Shown here one piece after another: positions 30,828-35,927 of a stretch of DNA of 35,927 nt. A program made the translations under genes and the position numbers. The DNA comes from a virus. Within the stretch, counting starts at the first letter, position 1; the number at the start of each line of letters is the position of its first letter. Under the pieces are notes generated by a model, which did no database searches, was not told the DNA's origin, and saw only the letters and a program-made list of their open reading frames with translations. The stretch is taken from positions 1-35,927 of the IMG/VR virus record IMGVR_UViG_3300020159_004199. One strand, given 5' to 3'.

Positions 30828-31073
30828 ATGTCCATGGCTAAATCAGGAAATCTTCACGAAGCACGGCTGGCTTTATTCGAACACCTAAAAGGGGAACTAA
30901 TGATACTCATGGGTGTCGTTCCTTCTGAGATTGAATCAAAAGAAGACCTACTTCGACAAATGGAAGAAATTGGGGACGTTGCCCAAGCTGTATTGGAAGC
31001 TTTAAACATTGAGATAGTGGAAATAAAAGAAGGCAAGATTCACGCGGTTATCGATGTTGGCGAGATTGATTAG
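30828..31073 (+). CDS. Small helical hypothetical protein
   Basis: 81 residues; AGGA about 10 nt before ATG 30828, with a second in-frame ATG two codons on. Helical (LHEARLALFEHLKGELMILMGV; DLLRQMEEIGDVAQAVLEAL) with a final strand-rich segment (IEIVEIKEGKIHAVIDVG). No family recognised. It ends on the stop of the convergent gene (4-nt overlap). Confidence 0.6.
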   Translation: MSMAKSGNLHEARLALFEHLKGELMILMGVVPSEIESKEDLLRQMEEIGDVAQAVLEALNIEIVEIKEGKIHAVIDVGEID

Positions 31074-31519
31074 TCGCCATCGATGAGCCGGTAGACAATT
31101 GATGCTTCAATAAATATCAAAGCATAACTAATGCGCAACAATCCCTCGTCGTCTACCTCCGCCACGACATCGACAGATTCGATTGGTACACCGAGTCGTT
31201 TTGCGATTATTGCCTGAGCTTTGCTGATGTCTATTTCGTTTGCAAAACCGTAGAGGTCGTCGCCCATAAGGTCGGCCGCGTCCATTGGGTCAATTATCTT
31301 TACGGTGCGCCCCTGAATTGGAGCAACACGGTCATTTATTTGTCCTGCAAGAACACAGCCGGAACAAGCAAGTCTTTTTGTAGGCATAACTCGCTTACGT
31401 ATTTCGGTATGACCGCATTCAAGGCGATGTCGATACTCAACCGAACCCCATTGGCCTGTTTTTTCTATGTCCACGACCAGCCGCTGTGGGGCTGTTTTTT
31501 TGTTTATTTCTTCGGCCAT
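31070..31519 (-). CDS. Hypothetical protein with zinc-ribbon-like Cys/His
   Basis: 149 residues. Residues ~32-55 (RLECGHTEIRKRV...LACSGC) give C-G-H and C-x2-C, a probable zinc site as in small phage proteins of the 'ECGH...C..C' type. The C-terminal part (ISKAQAIIAKRLGVPIESVDVVAEVDDEGLLRISYALIF) is alpha/beta. Function unknown. It follows the small Cys-rich gene at 31529 with a 9-nt gap, probably in one operon. Confidence 0.65.
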   Translation of the reverse strand: MAEEINKKTAPQRLVVDIEKTGQWGSVEYRHRLECGHTEIRKRVMPTKRLACSGCVLAGQINDRVAPIQGRTVKIIDPMDAADLMGDDLYGFANEIDISKAQAIIAKRLGVPIESVDVVAEVDDEGLLRISYALIFIEASIVYRLIDGD

Positions 31520-31528
31520 TAAAAGATG

Positions 31529-31738
31529 CTAGTCAAAAAGACTGTCGACGACGACAAGATTGACGATGTCGGCCGGCGCAGTTTCAGCACAAATAGAGTG
31601 CGCATACATGTAAAGCTTTTTGATGTGCCGAGGATTCGAGTTGCTGCCGGTCTTTACCCAGGCACGAACTAAGTGATAGGTGCCGCTACCTATGTCGACA
31701 ATCGGATGTTTACAGAATTCGCATACGTACTGAGGCAC
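31529..31738 (-). CDS. Small Cys/His protein, leaderless GTG start
   Basis: 69 residues. VCEFCKHPIVDIGSGTYHLVRAWV...AHSIC gives two CxxC-like ligands plus His and Cys, likely zinc. GTG 31738 lies 6 nt after a perfect TATAAT, so it should be leaderless. An ATG at 31740 is out of frame. The promoter overlaps the first box of structured island II. Confidence 0.62.
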   Translation of the reverse strand: MPQYVCEFCKHPIVDIGSGTYHLVRAWVKTGSNSNPRHIKKLYMYAHSICAETAPADIVNLVVVDSLFD

Positions 31739-31744
31739 ATCTTT

Positions 31745-31773
31745 ATTATAGACAGAGGTTGACAGTCCCGCAA
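31745..31773 (-). promoter_or_regulatory. Leaderless promoter overlapping an AGTCCCG box
   Basis: Minus strand: -35 TTGCGG (31773-31768), 17-bp spacer, -10 TATAAT (31750-31745), 6 nt to GTG 31738. The box at 31764-31770 covers the -35/spacer junction. Confidence 0.68.
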
Positions 31774-31799
31774 TAGGTAATAGTCCGTTCGTATTACCC

Positions 31800-31873
31800 G
31801 AATGAAAGGTAAACGCTACGACCGTTACACTCGTTCCTCGTTACACAGGTCTACGCTTTTTACCACTTCATTC
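31800..31873. ncRNA. Family-1 hairpin, copy C
   Basis: Outer stem GAATGAAAGGTAAA with TTTTACCACTTCATTC; inner GACC/GGTC; same ACGCTAC/TACGCT internal loop and identical 23-nt apex as copies A and B. Stem sequences differ from A and B but stay complementary. Confidence 0.6.
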
Positions 31874-32151
31874 AAGTAACAACTCACTAGTCGTGAGCCC
31901 CGCCTGCGGGTATAAAGCTCATACAAAGGGCTAAAACACGTTCGTTTCTACTTCAATTACTAGCCACCGCTTATTCTCCCTCCGCAAATTTAAGAAAATT
32001 TCCTACGGGAAGAAACGCTACGGCTTGTCATTAAAGATAGAAAACTCACTCCCGAACTACTTTATAAAAAGTGTTTCTTTCATGTGTACTTGTAAGCCCC
32101 GGCTATAGGTATAAAACTTATATAAAGGGCTTTAGTCCGTTCGTGTTTATC

Positions 32152-32223
32152 GAACACTCGGTCGACGCTACGGTTGTTACACTCGTTCCTCGTTACACAA
32201 ACCTACGCTCCGACCATGTGTTC
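32152..32223. ncRNA. Family-1 hairpin, copy B
   Basis: Outer stem GAACAC/GTGTTC, then GGTCG/CGACC, ACGCTAC/TACGCT loop, GGTT/AACC and the shared apex. It is followed by ACAACTCACTAGTCG and a GAGTCCCG box, as copy C is by a GAGCCCCG box. Confidence 0.6.
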
Positions 32224-32270
32224 TCAAAACAACTCACTAGTCGGGAGTCCCGAATAAGTAATACACCTTC

Positions 32271-32322
32271 GGCGCAAGGGCTTGCTCGCTTCGCTCGCTT
32301 TAATAACGCCCTTCTTTGCGCC
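32271..32322. ncRNA. Family-3 hairpin, copy X1
   Basis: GGCGCAAGGGC (32271-32281) pairs with GCCC-TTC-TTTGCGCC (32308-32322). Copy X2 at 34392 has the same layout with two compensatory changes. Confidence 0.6.
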
Positions 32323-32679
32323 TTCGCTGAACTGCGTCAGCAACGCGTTGGGTCTCGAGAGTCCCGAGGCAACTTCGCCGACTTACGGGGCTCGCACGGG
32401 CGAAGCGCATCAAAGCAAGGAGTTTTTCCGGAAGACCGGCCGGCCGGAGAGAAAAAAAACGGGTGTTTGTTATTCATCAAACCCTGGAAGCTGGTTGCTT
32501 TATGCTTCCTCAGGAGAATAACGATTCCCTGGAAGGCTTCTTTGATGTCTGGGGGGCAAAACTCGTGAGTCCCGCGGGGGTTGCAAAACTTGTTGCGCCT
32601 ATCGCGATGGCGCACGCAAGCTAAAACACAGCGCGCTGCGGGCTAAAACGACTGCACGGGGCTTACAAACGGACAATTA

Positions 32680-32811
32680 ATGACGGTGGCGGAAGAGCGC
32701 CTTGCTTTGTCAGCTAGTTACTTGAAACGGTCGTTTACTGAACTAATCCAACACCAGCCAGCACCACTCACGAGAGCGATACTTAAAAGGAATGATGAAT
32801 TCAGTGCGTAG
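32680..32811 (+). CDS. 43-residue protein sharing the MTVAEE start
   Basis: MTVAEERLALSASYLKRSFT... then ELIQHQPAPLTRAILKRNDEFSA. Its first 17 nt (ATGACGGTGGCGGAAGA) and a GGGGCTTACAA stretch ~19 nt upstream are shared with the genes starting at 34966 and 35899, while the remainder differs. It overlaps the minus gene 32718-32933. It is either a short real protein or a decayed copy of a start cassette. Confidence 0.35.
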   Translation: MTVAEERLALSASYLKRSFTELIQHQPAPLTRAILKRNDEFSA

Positions 32812-32933
32812 AACGAGCCTAGACAAAAAACGAAGCCAAAGAATGACCGTGCTTTGTAATTCATTTGTGGCGCTGGGAAGCCCAACCTGTCTCGTACTGC
32901 TTGAGTACGGGCACGAATATTTAGCTCACTCAT
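32718..32933 (-). CDS. Small membrane protein
   Basis: 71 residues from ATG 32933, with AGGAGG about 9 nt upstream. A basic N-terminus (RARTQAVRDRLG), then two hydrophobic segments (SFFGFVFCLGSFYALN; FLLSIALVSGAGWCWISS). It follows the DUF4314 gene by 4 nt and is presumably cotranscribed. No family recognised. Confidence 0.6.
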   Translation of the reverse strand: MSELNIRARTQAVRDRLGFPAPQMNYKARSFFGFVFCLGSFYALNSSFLLSIALVSGAGWCWISSVNDRFK

Positions 32934-32937
32934 TGAT

Positions 32938-33141
32938 TTATGCCTCCTCAATAACTGTCCACGAATCAATGCCTGGAATTAATCCGAGCGTAGAACCGTC
33001 TTCCCAATCAACCATTACCGTACCAAGGTCGTCGACATAAAAGACGGTACCCTCGCTCCCCGGCTTGAGTTTTGTGTGGCTGTCGTCGGTAAAAACGAGC
33101 TTTACCCGTTGACCGACCAAAGTGCTAACCGAAGGCAACAT
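32938..33141 (-). CDS. DUF4314-like small protein
   Basis: 67 residues from ATG 33141, with GGTGG 6 nt upstream. GQRVKLVFTDDSHTKLKPGS, EGTVFYVDDLGTVMVDWEDGSTLGLIPGIDSW matches the DUF4314 pattern (G.RV.L......p...G..GtV..VDDiGti.v.WD.Gs.L.l..g.D), a small beta-barrel common in actinophages and mobile elements. Function unknown. Confidence 0.8.
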   Translation of the reverse strand: MLPSVSTLVGQRVKLVFTDDSHTKLKPGSEGTVFYVDDLGTVMVDWEDGSTLGLIPGIDSWTVIEEA

Positions 33142-33276
33142 TGAGAGCCACCATAAATGCAATTGCTGTTAATAAATTTGTCATAGCTACATCATAACGG
33201 TGTCATAATTAAAACCACAACCTTTACCGGTTACCTACTGGTGATAATGTGTAAACGAACAACGCCAGGAGATGTG

Positions 33277-34206
33277 ATGGAACAACCCAACTTGATGGAA
33301 CTTGCTTTGCCCGAAGACGCGGTCTTAGAAATGAGCAAGGACGAACGCCTTGAACGGATGCATAAGCTAGTAAGCGAGTCGCATCATCTCCTGGATTGGG
33401 GCATACAATCCATGATAATCGACGAAAATCGTCGCCTAGCTGGCACTGCCGTCCTGTTCTCCGGTGGAAACGATTCAACCTGTTTGGCACACATGTTCCG
33501 CGGCCGCGCGGATTATGCAATACATGCCAATACCTCTATCGGCATAGAGGAGACACGGCAATTCGTGCGTAATACCTGCTCCGAGTGGGGCATGGAGCTC
33601 CGTGAGTACTTTCCTCCTGCAGGTTCAACCTACCGTGAACTCGTTCTAGACCAAGGGTTTCCTGGACCTGGGTTTCATTTTAAAATGTACCAACGGCTGA
33701 AAGAGCGCGCATTGCATCAGGCTCGCCGTGAAATCGTAAAGAAACCACGGCAAGAACGGGTTGTTTTCCTTGCCGGACGCCGGCGAACAGAGTCTGCACG
33801 GCGTGCAAACGTTCCTGAGCTAAACCGTACCGGGTCAATTGTTTGGGTATCCCCCTTGGTTAACTGGACCAAAACAGACCTCTACACCTACCGTGACTGG
33901 GCCGGCGATGTTCCCCGTAACCGAGTCTCTGACTTGATACATATGTCGGGCGAGTGTCTCTGCGGTGCTTTTGCGCACAAAGACGAGCTTGCAGAGATTG
34001 AAATGTTTTTCCCTGAGGTTGCAGAAGAAATTCGCGAGCTTGAAGTTGCCGTACGTGCGGCCGGACATCCCGAAAAAAAGTGCAAGTGGGGATGGGGAGC
34101 TACAGAAAAACTAACCCCCGAAGAGCTGAAGTCAGGACCGTTGTGTTCTTCCTGTGAATACCGCATGGAAGGTGTTTTAGATGAACTCGATAGTCCCGCG
34201 ACATGA
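33277..34206 (+). CDS. PP-loop PAPS-reductase-like protein
   Basis: 309 residues from ATG 33277 (AGGAG at 33267-33271; longer GTG/ATG starts lack such a site). FSGGNDST (61-68) is the adenylate-binding PP-loop of the PAPS reductase/ATP-sulfurylase superfamily. GRRRTESARRANV is the Arg-rich substrate loop. SGECLCGAF and CSSCEYR near the C-terminus give four cysteines, possibly an iron-sulfur site as in DndC-like enzymes. Options are assimilatory sulfate chemistry, DNA phosphorothioation or a tRNA/DNA sulfur modification. No dnd partners are seen, so function is open. Its stop lies within the first box of island III. Confidence 0.82.
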   Translation: MEQPNLMELALPEDAVLEMSKDERLERMHKLVSESHHLLDWGIQSMIIDENRRLAGTAVLFSGGNDSTCLAHMFRGRADYAIHANTSIGIEETRQFVRNTCSEWGMELREYFPPAGSTYRELVLDQGFPGPGFHFKMYQRLKERALHQARREIVKKPRQERVVFLAGRRRTESARRANVPELNRTGSIVWVSPLVNWTKTDLYTYRDWAGDVPRNRVSDLIHMSGECLCGAFAHKDELAEIEMFFPEVAEEIRELEVAVRAAGHPEKKCKWGWGATEKLTPEELKSGPLCSSCEYRMEGVLDELDSPAT

Positions 34207-34241
34207 CCGTTCATTCATTCACTGCGCATTTCCTCACTACC

Positions 34242-34328
34242 GGTAAATTCTCGTTACGCTAACGCCTACGAGTAATCTACTCACCTTTGGTTCGTCATTA
34301 CTCTTCGGCTCGCTTCACTTTATTTACC
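34242..34328. ncRNA. Family-2 structured unit, copy 2 core
   Basis: GGTAAA (34242-34247) pairs with TTTACC (34323-34328); inside, GAGTAAT/ATTACTC (34270-34276, 34297-34303) closes the loop CTACTCACCTTTGGTTCGTC, nearly identical to copy 1 in island I, where the closing stem is GGAT/ATCC. Confidence 0.58.
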
Positions 34329-34391
34329 CCCGTTCGTAAATGACTCCGTTCATTCACTCACTCCTCGAGAGTCCCGAAGGTAAGAAGCTTC

Positions 34392-34445
34392 GGTGCGAGG
34401 GCTTGCTCGGCTAGCGCCTCGCTTTAGTGACGCCCTCTTCGCACC
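34392..34445. ncRNA. Family-3 hairpin, copy X2
   Basis: GGTGCGAGGGC with GCCC-TC-TTCGCACC. Relative to X1, C-G became T-A and A-T became G-C, so pairing is kept. Both copies lead to a CTCGAGAGTCCCG box 40 nt downstream. Confidence 0.6.
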
Positions 34446-34937
34446 TTCGCAGAGCCCAAGCCTGCAAGTTGCTTAACGCTCGAGAGTCCCGTGAACTTCG
34501 CTTCTGCTTCCAACACCCCTCTGGGTCGTTGTCGCAGAAAGCTCGAGAGAGACATCAAAAGACTCGAGAGCCCCGACATCCAACAGCGCATCTTCGGGAC
34601 TCCAACGACCAAACGGCAAAACGATGTCTTCTCCTTTTTTTGGTCTCGCGGCCGAGGGACCGAGAAAGAAAAATGGGCTTCTGAAACCCTTGAAAAATAA
34701 GGCTTTTGGGAAAGTGTCGTTTTTGGATTTTGGGCCAACTTCTGAGCTGGCAAAAAAATCAAGAAACAGCCCATTTTAGGCAAAGCTCCGCCCACGCAAA
34801 TCACTTCTTTTTTCACTTTATCTGGGAAATAAAAAAATACAACCTAGCTTGGGATTTTTTTGGGGACCCAAACTAACGGGAAAGAGTAAACCTTGAAAAC
34901 TTCGCAGATGGGTCTTGAGTCCCGTGCCGGCTGCCGC

Positions 34938-35055
34938 TACGCTCGGGGCTCACAACTGTAAAGGAATGACGGTGGCGGAAGAACAAATGACATTTGATGA
35001 ATGGATGAAGATAGGCATCGAGCTTGGATGGTGTGGCCCACCCGTGTGTTATACG
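34938..35055. repeat. Left arm of 118-bp inverted repeat
   Basis: Matches the reverse complement of 35810-35927 with one mismatch (35001 A versus the complement of 35864 G). It contains the upstream region and first 30 codons of the small gene at 34966. Confidence 0.93.
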
Positions 35056-35211
35056 CACGACGGTCTTCCGATGGCACTTGCAGAGGACGAGGAGTTCGAG
35101 CGGGGCTCCGACCCGTGCCTACACATAATCCGTTTATACGACGACGGCGAGCATCGTGCGGCCGTTGAAGAATCCCACTCGCCTTCCCAATGGCGTAACC
35201 ATTACAAGTGA
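34966..35211 (+). CDS. Conserved small actinophage protein (GWCGPPVC...HSPSQWR)
   Basis: 81 residues from ATG 34966, or 74 from ATG 34987, which has GGAAG 7 nt upstream and is the better-supported start. MTFDEWMKIGIELGWCGPPVCYTHDGLPMALAEDEEFERGSDPCLHIIRLY...HSPSQWRN is a pattern I recall from many actinophages, function unknown. The first 30 codons lie in the inverted-repeat arm, and the other arm carries a truncated copy (35750-35899). Confidence 0.72.
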   Translation: MTVAEEQMTFDEWMKIGIELGWCGPPVCYTHDGLPMALAEDEEFERGSDPCLHIIRLYDDGEHRAAVEESHSPSQWRNHYK

Positions 35212-35230
35212 GATTTATAGGGCACAAGTG

Positions 35231-35259
35231 TTGACTTTTGTTTGTCACGCCTGTATCGT
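35231..35259 (+). promoter_or_regulatory. Promoter for the gene at 35292
   Basis: TTGACT (35231-35236), 17-bp spacer, TATCGT (35254-35259). Start near 35266, leaving a short leader with AAGGAGG at 35280-35286. Confidence 0.68.
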
Positions 35260-35291
35260 TTCAACTCTCTACTGTTTCCAAGGAGGAAATT

Positions 35292-35753
35292 ATGACCCAG
35301 TCCATTATCGGTCTCGCTGAGACCGTCGAAGAGAATGTGCACGAGCACATCACTAAGGCATACGGTGAAGGTGGTGGCTTCGAGCTTCCAGCGGCCAGTC
35401 TGTTTGGCATTGAAACCGACTCTGATGGAAAGTTTGTCGACATTTCTTATGTCTACGCTCACCCAGATGTTTACGACCTTCTGCATCTCCCAGCAAGTGA
35501 GCTGTTGACGACTTTTACCACTTTTGCCGTTGTAACGACCGGATGGGCCGCCCCATTGAACAACGACGGTGAAGTTGACGGTGCACCTAGCAAGCACCCA
35601 GAGCGTCGCCGTGTTCGTCTTGTCATCACGGCAAACATCGACGGTGTTGCTTCCGTGCTTCGTTTTGAAGATGACAGCGACAACGTTATTGTTGACCCTG
35701 GCCAAGCAACGGGTTCACTCGCGGAAGCGGTGTTGAACTTCGTCGCTAACTAG
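35292..35753 (+). CDS. Hypothetical protein, 153 aa
   Basis: A strong ribosome site (AAGGAGG) and a good promoter point to high expression. MTQSIIGLAETVEENVHEHITKAYGEGG is a helical start; then KFVDISYVYAHPDVYDLLHLPASELLTTFTTFAVVTTGWAAPL and RRRVRLVITANIDGVASVLRFEDD give an alpha/beta domain with a hydrophobic core. No family recognised. It lies between the arms of the inverted repeat. Confidence 0.75.
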   Translation: MTQSIIGLAETVEENVHEHITKAYGEGGGFELPAASLFGIETDSDGKFVDISYVYAHPDVYDLLHLPASELLTTFTTFAVVTTGWAAPLNNDGEVDGAPSKHPERRRVRLVITANIDGVASVLRFEDDSDNVIVDPGQATGSLAEAVLNFVAN

Positions 35754-35899
35754 TGGTTGTTGCCATCTGCGTGGTTCTTGCCCTTCTGTGGATTTTTGAC
35801 TAACGCGGCCGTATAACACACGGGTGGGCCACACCATCCAAGCTCGATGCCTATCTTCATCCAGTCATCAAATGTCATTTGTTCTTCCGCCACCGTCAT
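35750..35899 (-). pseudogene. Truncated copy of the small conserved gene
   Basis: On the minus strand the right repeat arm encodes MTVAEEQMTFDDWMKIGIEL, GWCGPPVCYT, then diverges into AALVKNPQKGKNHADGNNH and stops (49 residues). Only the first 30 residues match the gene at 34966 (one Glu to Asp change). It is either a decayed duplicate or an alternative C-terminus exposed by inversion. Confidence 0.6.
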
Positions 35900-35927
35900 T
35901 CCTTTACAGTTGTGAGCCCCGAGCGTA
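35810..35927. repeat. Right arm of 118-bp inverted repeat (runs to window end)
   Basis: Reverse complement of 34938-35055 with one mismatch, ending in a GAGCCCCG box. The repeat may continue beyond the window. Confidence 0.93.

Larger units (their letters stand above)
31764..32663. repeat. Non-coding structured island II (~0.9 kb)
   Basis: Boxes AGYCCCG at 31764, 31896, 32095, 32246, 32360 and 32568; complements at 32386 and 32657. Between them lie hairpins: family 1 copies C and B, the family-4 pair (AGCCC...GGGCT, 31896 and 32095), family 3 copy X1, CTTCGCC/GGCGAAG (~32371-32404), GGGTGTTTG/CAAACCC (~32461-32484) and TGCGCC/GGCGCA (~32594-32614). Open frames across it have erratic composition and are not credible. 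Confidence 0.7.
34192..34924. repeat. Non-coding structured island III (~0.7 kb)
   Basis: Boxes at 34192, 34370, 34485, 34569 and 34918. Contents: a family-2 unit (34199-34376) homologous to 29625-29801; family-3 copy X2 (34392-34445); TCTCG/CGAGA hairpin near 34643-34665; and a long-range stem AAAATGGGCT (34670-34679) with AGCCCATTTT (34768-34777). The stretch 34680-34900 is A/T-rich and gene-free. Confidence 0.68.

Noticed and set aside
32071-32568. 165-codon plus-strand open frame across island II
   Set aside because: No ribosome site, erratic composition, and it runs through conserved hairpins and boxes; better explained as non-coding.
31764-32663. Island II as a known GOLLD or ROOL giant RNA
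   Set aside because: Size and phage context fit, but I cannot align it from memory, and repetition of units over three islands is unlike my picture of those RNAs. An Infernal search would decide.
34424-34816. 130-codon minus-strand open frame across island III
   Set aside because: Low-complexity Ser/Arg-rich translation overlapping hairpins; no start signals.
29484-35921. AGYCCCG boxes as a CRISPR array
   Set aside because: The box is only 7-8 nt, spacing is irregular (about 75-200 nt), the intervening units are homologous to each other, and no cas genes are present.

Overview
This window looks like a large part of a tailed double-stranded DNA phage (or prophage-like) genome whose host is probably an actinobacterium. 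The evidence is an HK97-type major capsid protein, two WhiB-type iron-sulfur proteins, a lysin with an Rpf-like domain plus a transglycosylase domain, ThyX, a cobalamin-type ribonucleotide reductase, DUF932 and DUF4314 proteins, and many promoters that place the -10 box 6-7 nt before the start codon (leaderless mRNAs, common in Actinobacteria). There are no ribosomal RNA genes, transposases or CRISPR arrays. Host and habitat are inferences.

Layout. 0.2-1.6 kb: major capsid protein with a strong terminator. 1.7-9.1 kb: an A-rich block with a small cysteine-containing protein, a 2129-residue modular protein (Ca-loop motifs, six helix-turn-helix units, two ADP-ribosyltransferase-like domains, a C-terminal HExxH peptidase domain, all separated by a recurring L/I-x-G-S/A-M/I motif) and two small followers. 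9.1-11.4 kb: a small-gene operon from a palindrome-bearing promoter, with an HTH protein, a PD-(D/E)XK-like nuclease and ThyX. 11.6-14.4 kb: hypothetical genes, including an inverted set of minus-strand accessory genes and a histone-H1-like basic protein. 14.4 kb: tRNA-Arg(UCU) whose acceptor-stem arms appear to double as -35 boxes of two divergent promoters. 15-17 kb: class II ribonucleotide reductase. 17.1-21.6 kb (minus): replication and regulation operon with a ribbon-helix-helix protein, TerS-like HTH protein, primase-helicase, WhiB and DUF932. 21.7-24.2 kb (plus): hypothetical protein, ParB-like protein, Cys-rich protein. 24.2-25.4 kb (minus): thioredoxin, tRNA-Ile(UAU), tRNA(CAU) and small proteins. 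25.5-26.5 kb: small plus genes including a HicA-fold-like protein. 26.5-31.7 kb (mostly minus): lysin, SNF2/SMARCAL1-like helicase, second WhiB, SSB and small proteins. 32.7-35.9 kb: DUF4314, a PP-loop PAPS-reductase-like protein and small conserved actinophage proteins.

From 29.5 kb rightward three non-coding islands (about 0.3, 0.9 and 0.7 kb) are built from hairpins separated by a short box, AGTCCCG or AGCCCCG. Several hairpin families recur in two or three copies with invariant loops but different, still complementary, stems. Such compensatory change argues for a conserved RNA (or DNA) fold. I do not recognise it, and with the polyprotein-like gene it is the main candidate for something undescribed.

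How the genes fit together: ThyX, ribonucleotide reductase and thioredoxin supply deoxynucleotides. Primase-helicase, SSB, SNF2-like helicase and a PD-(D/E)XK-like nuclease handle DNA. WhiB, RHH and HTH proteins regulate. The two tRNAs reading AGA and AUA match the codon habits of the A-rich structural block. The window ends inside a 118-bp inverted repeat carrying two copies of the start of one small gene.
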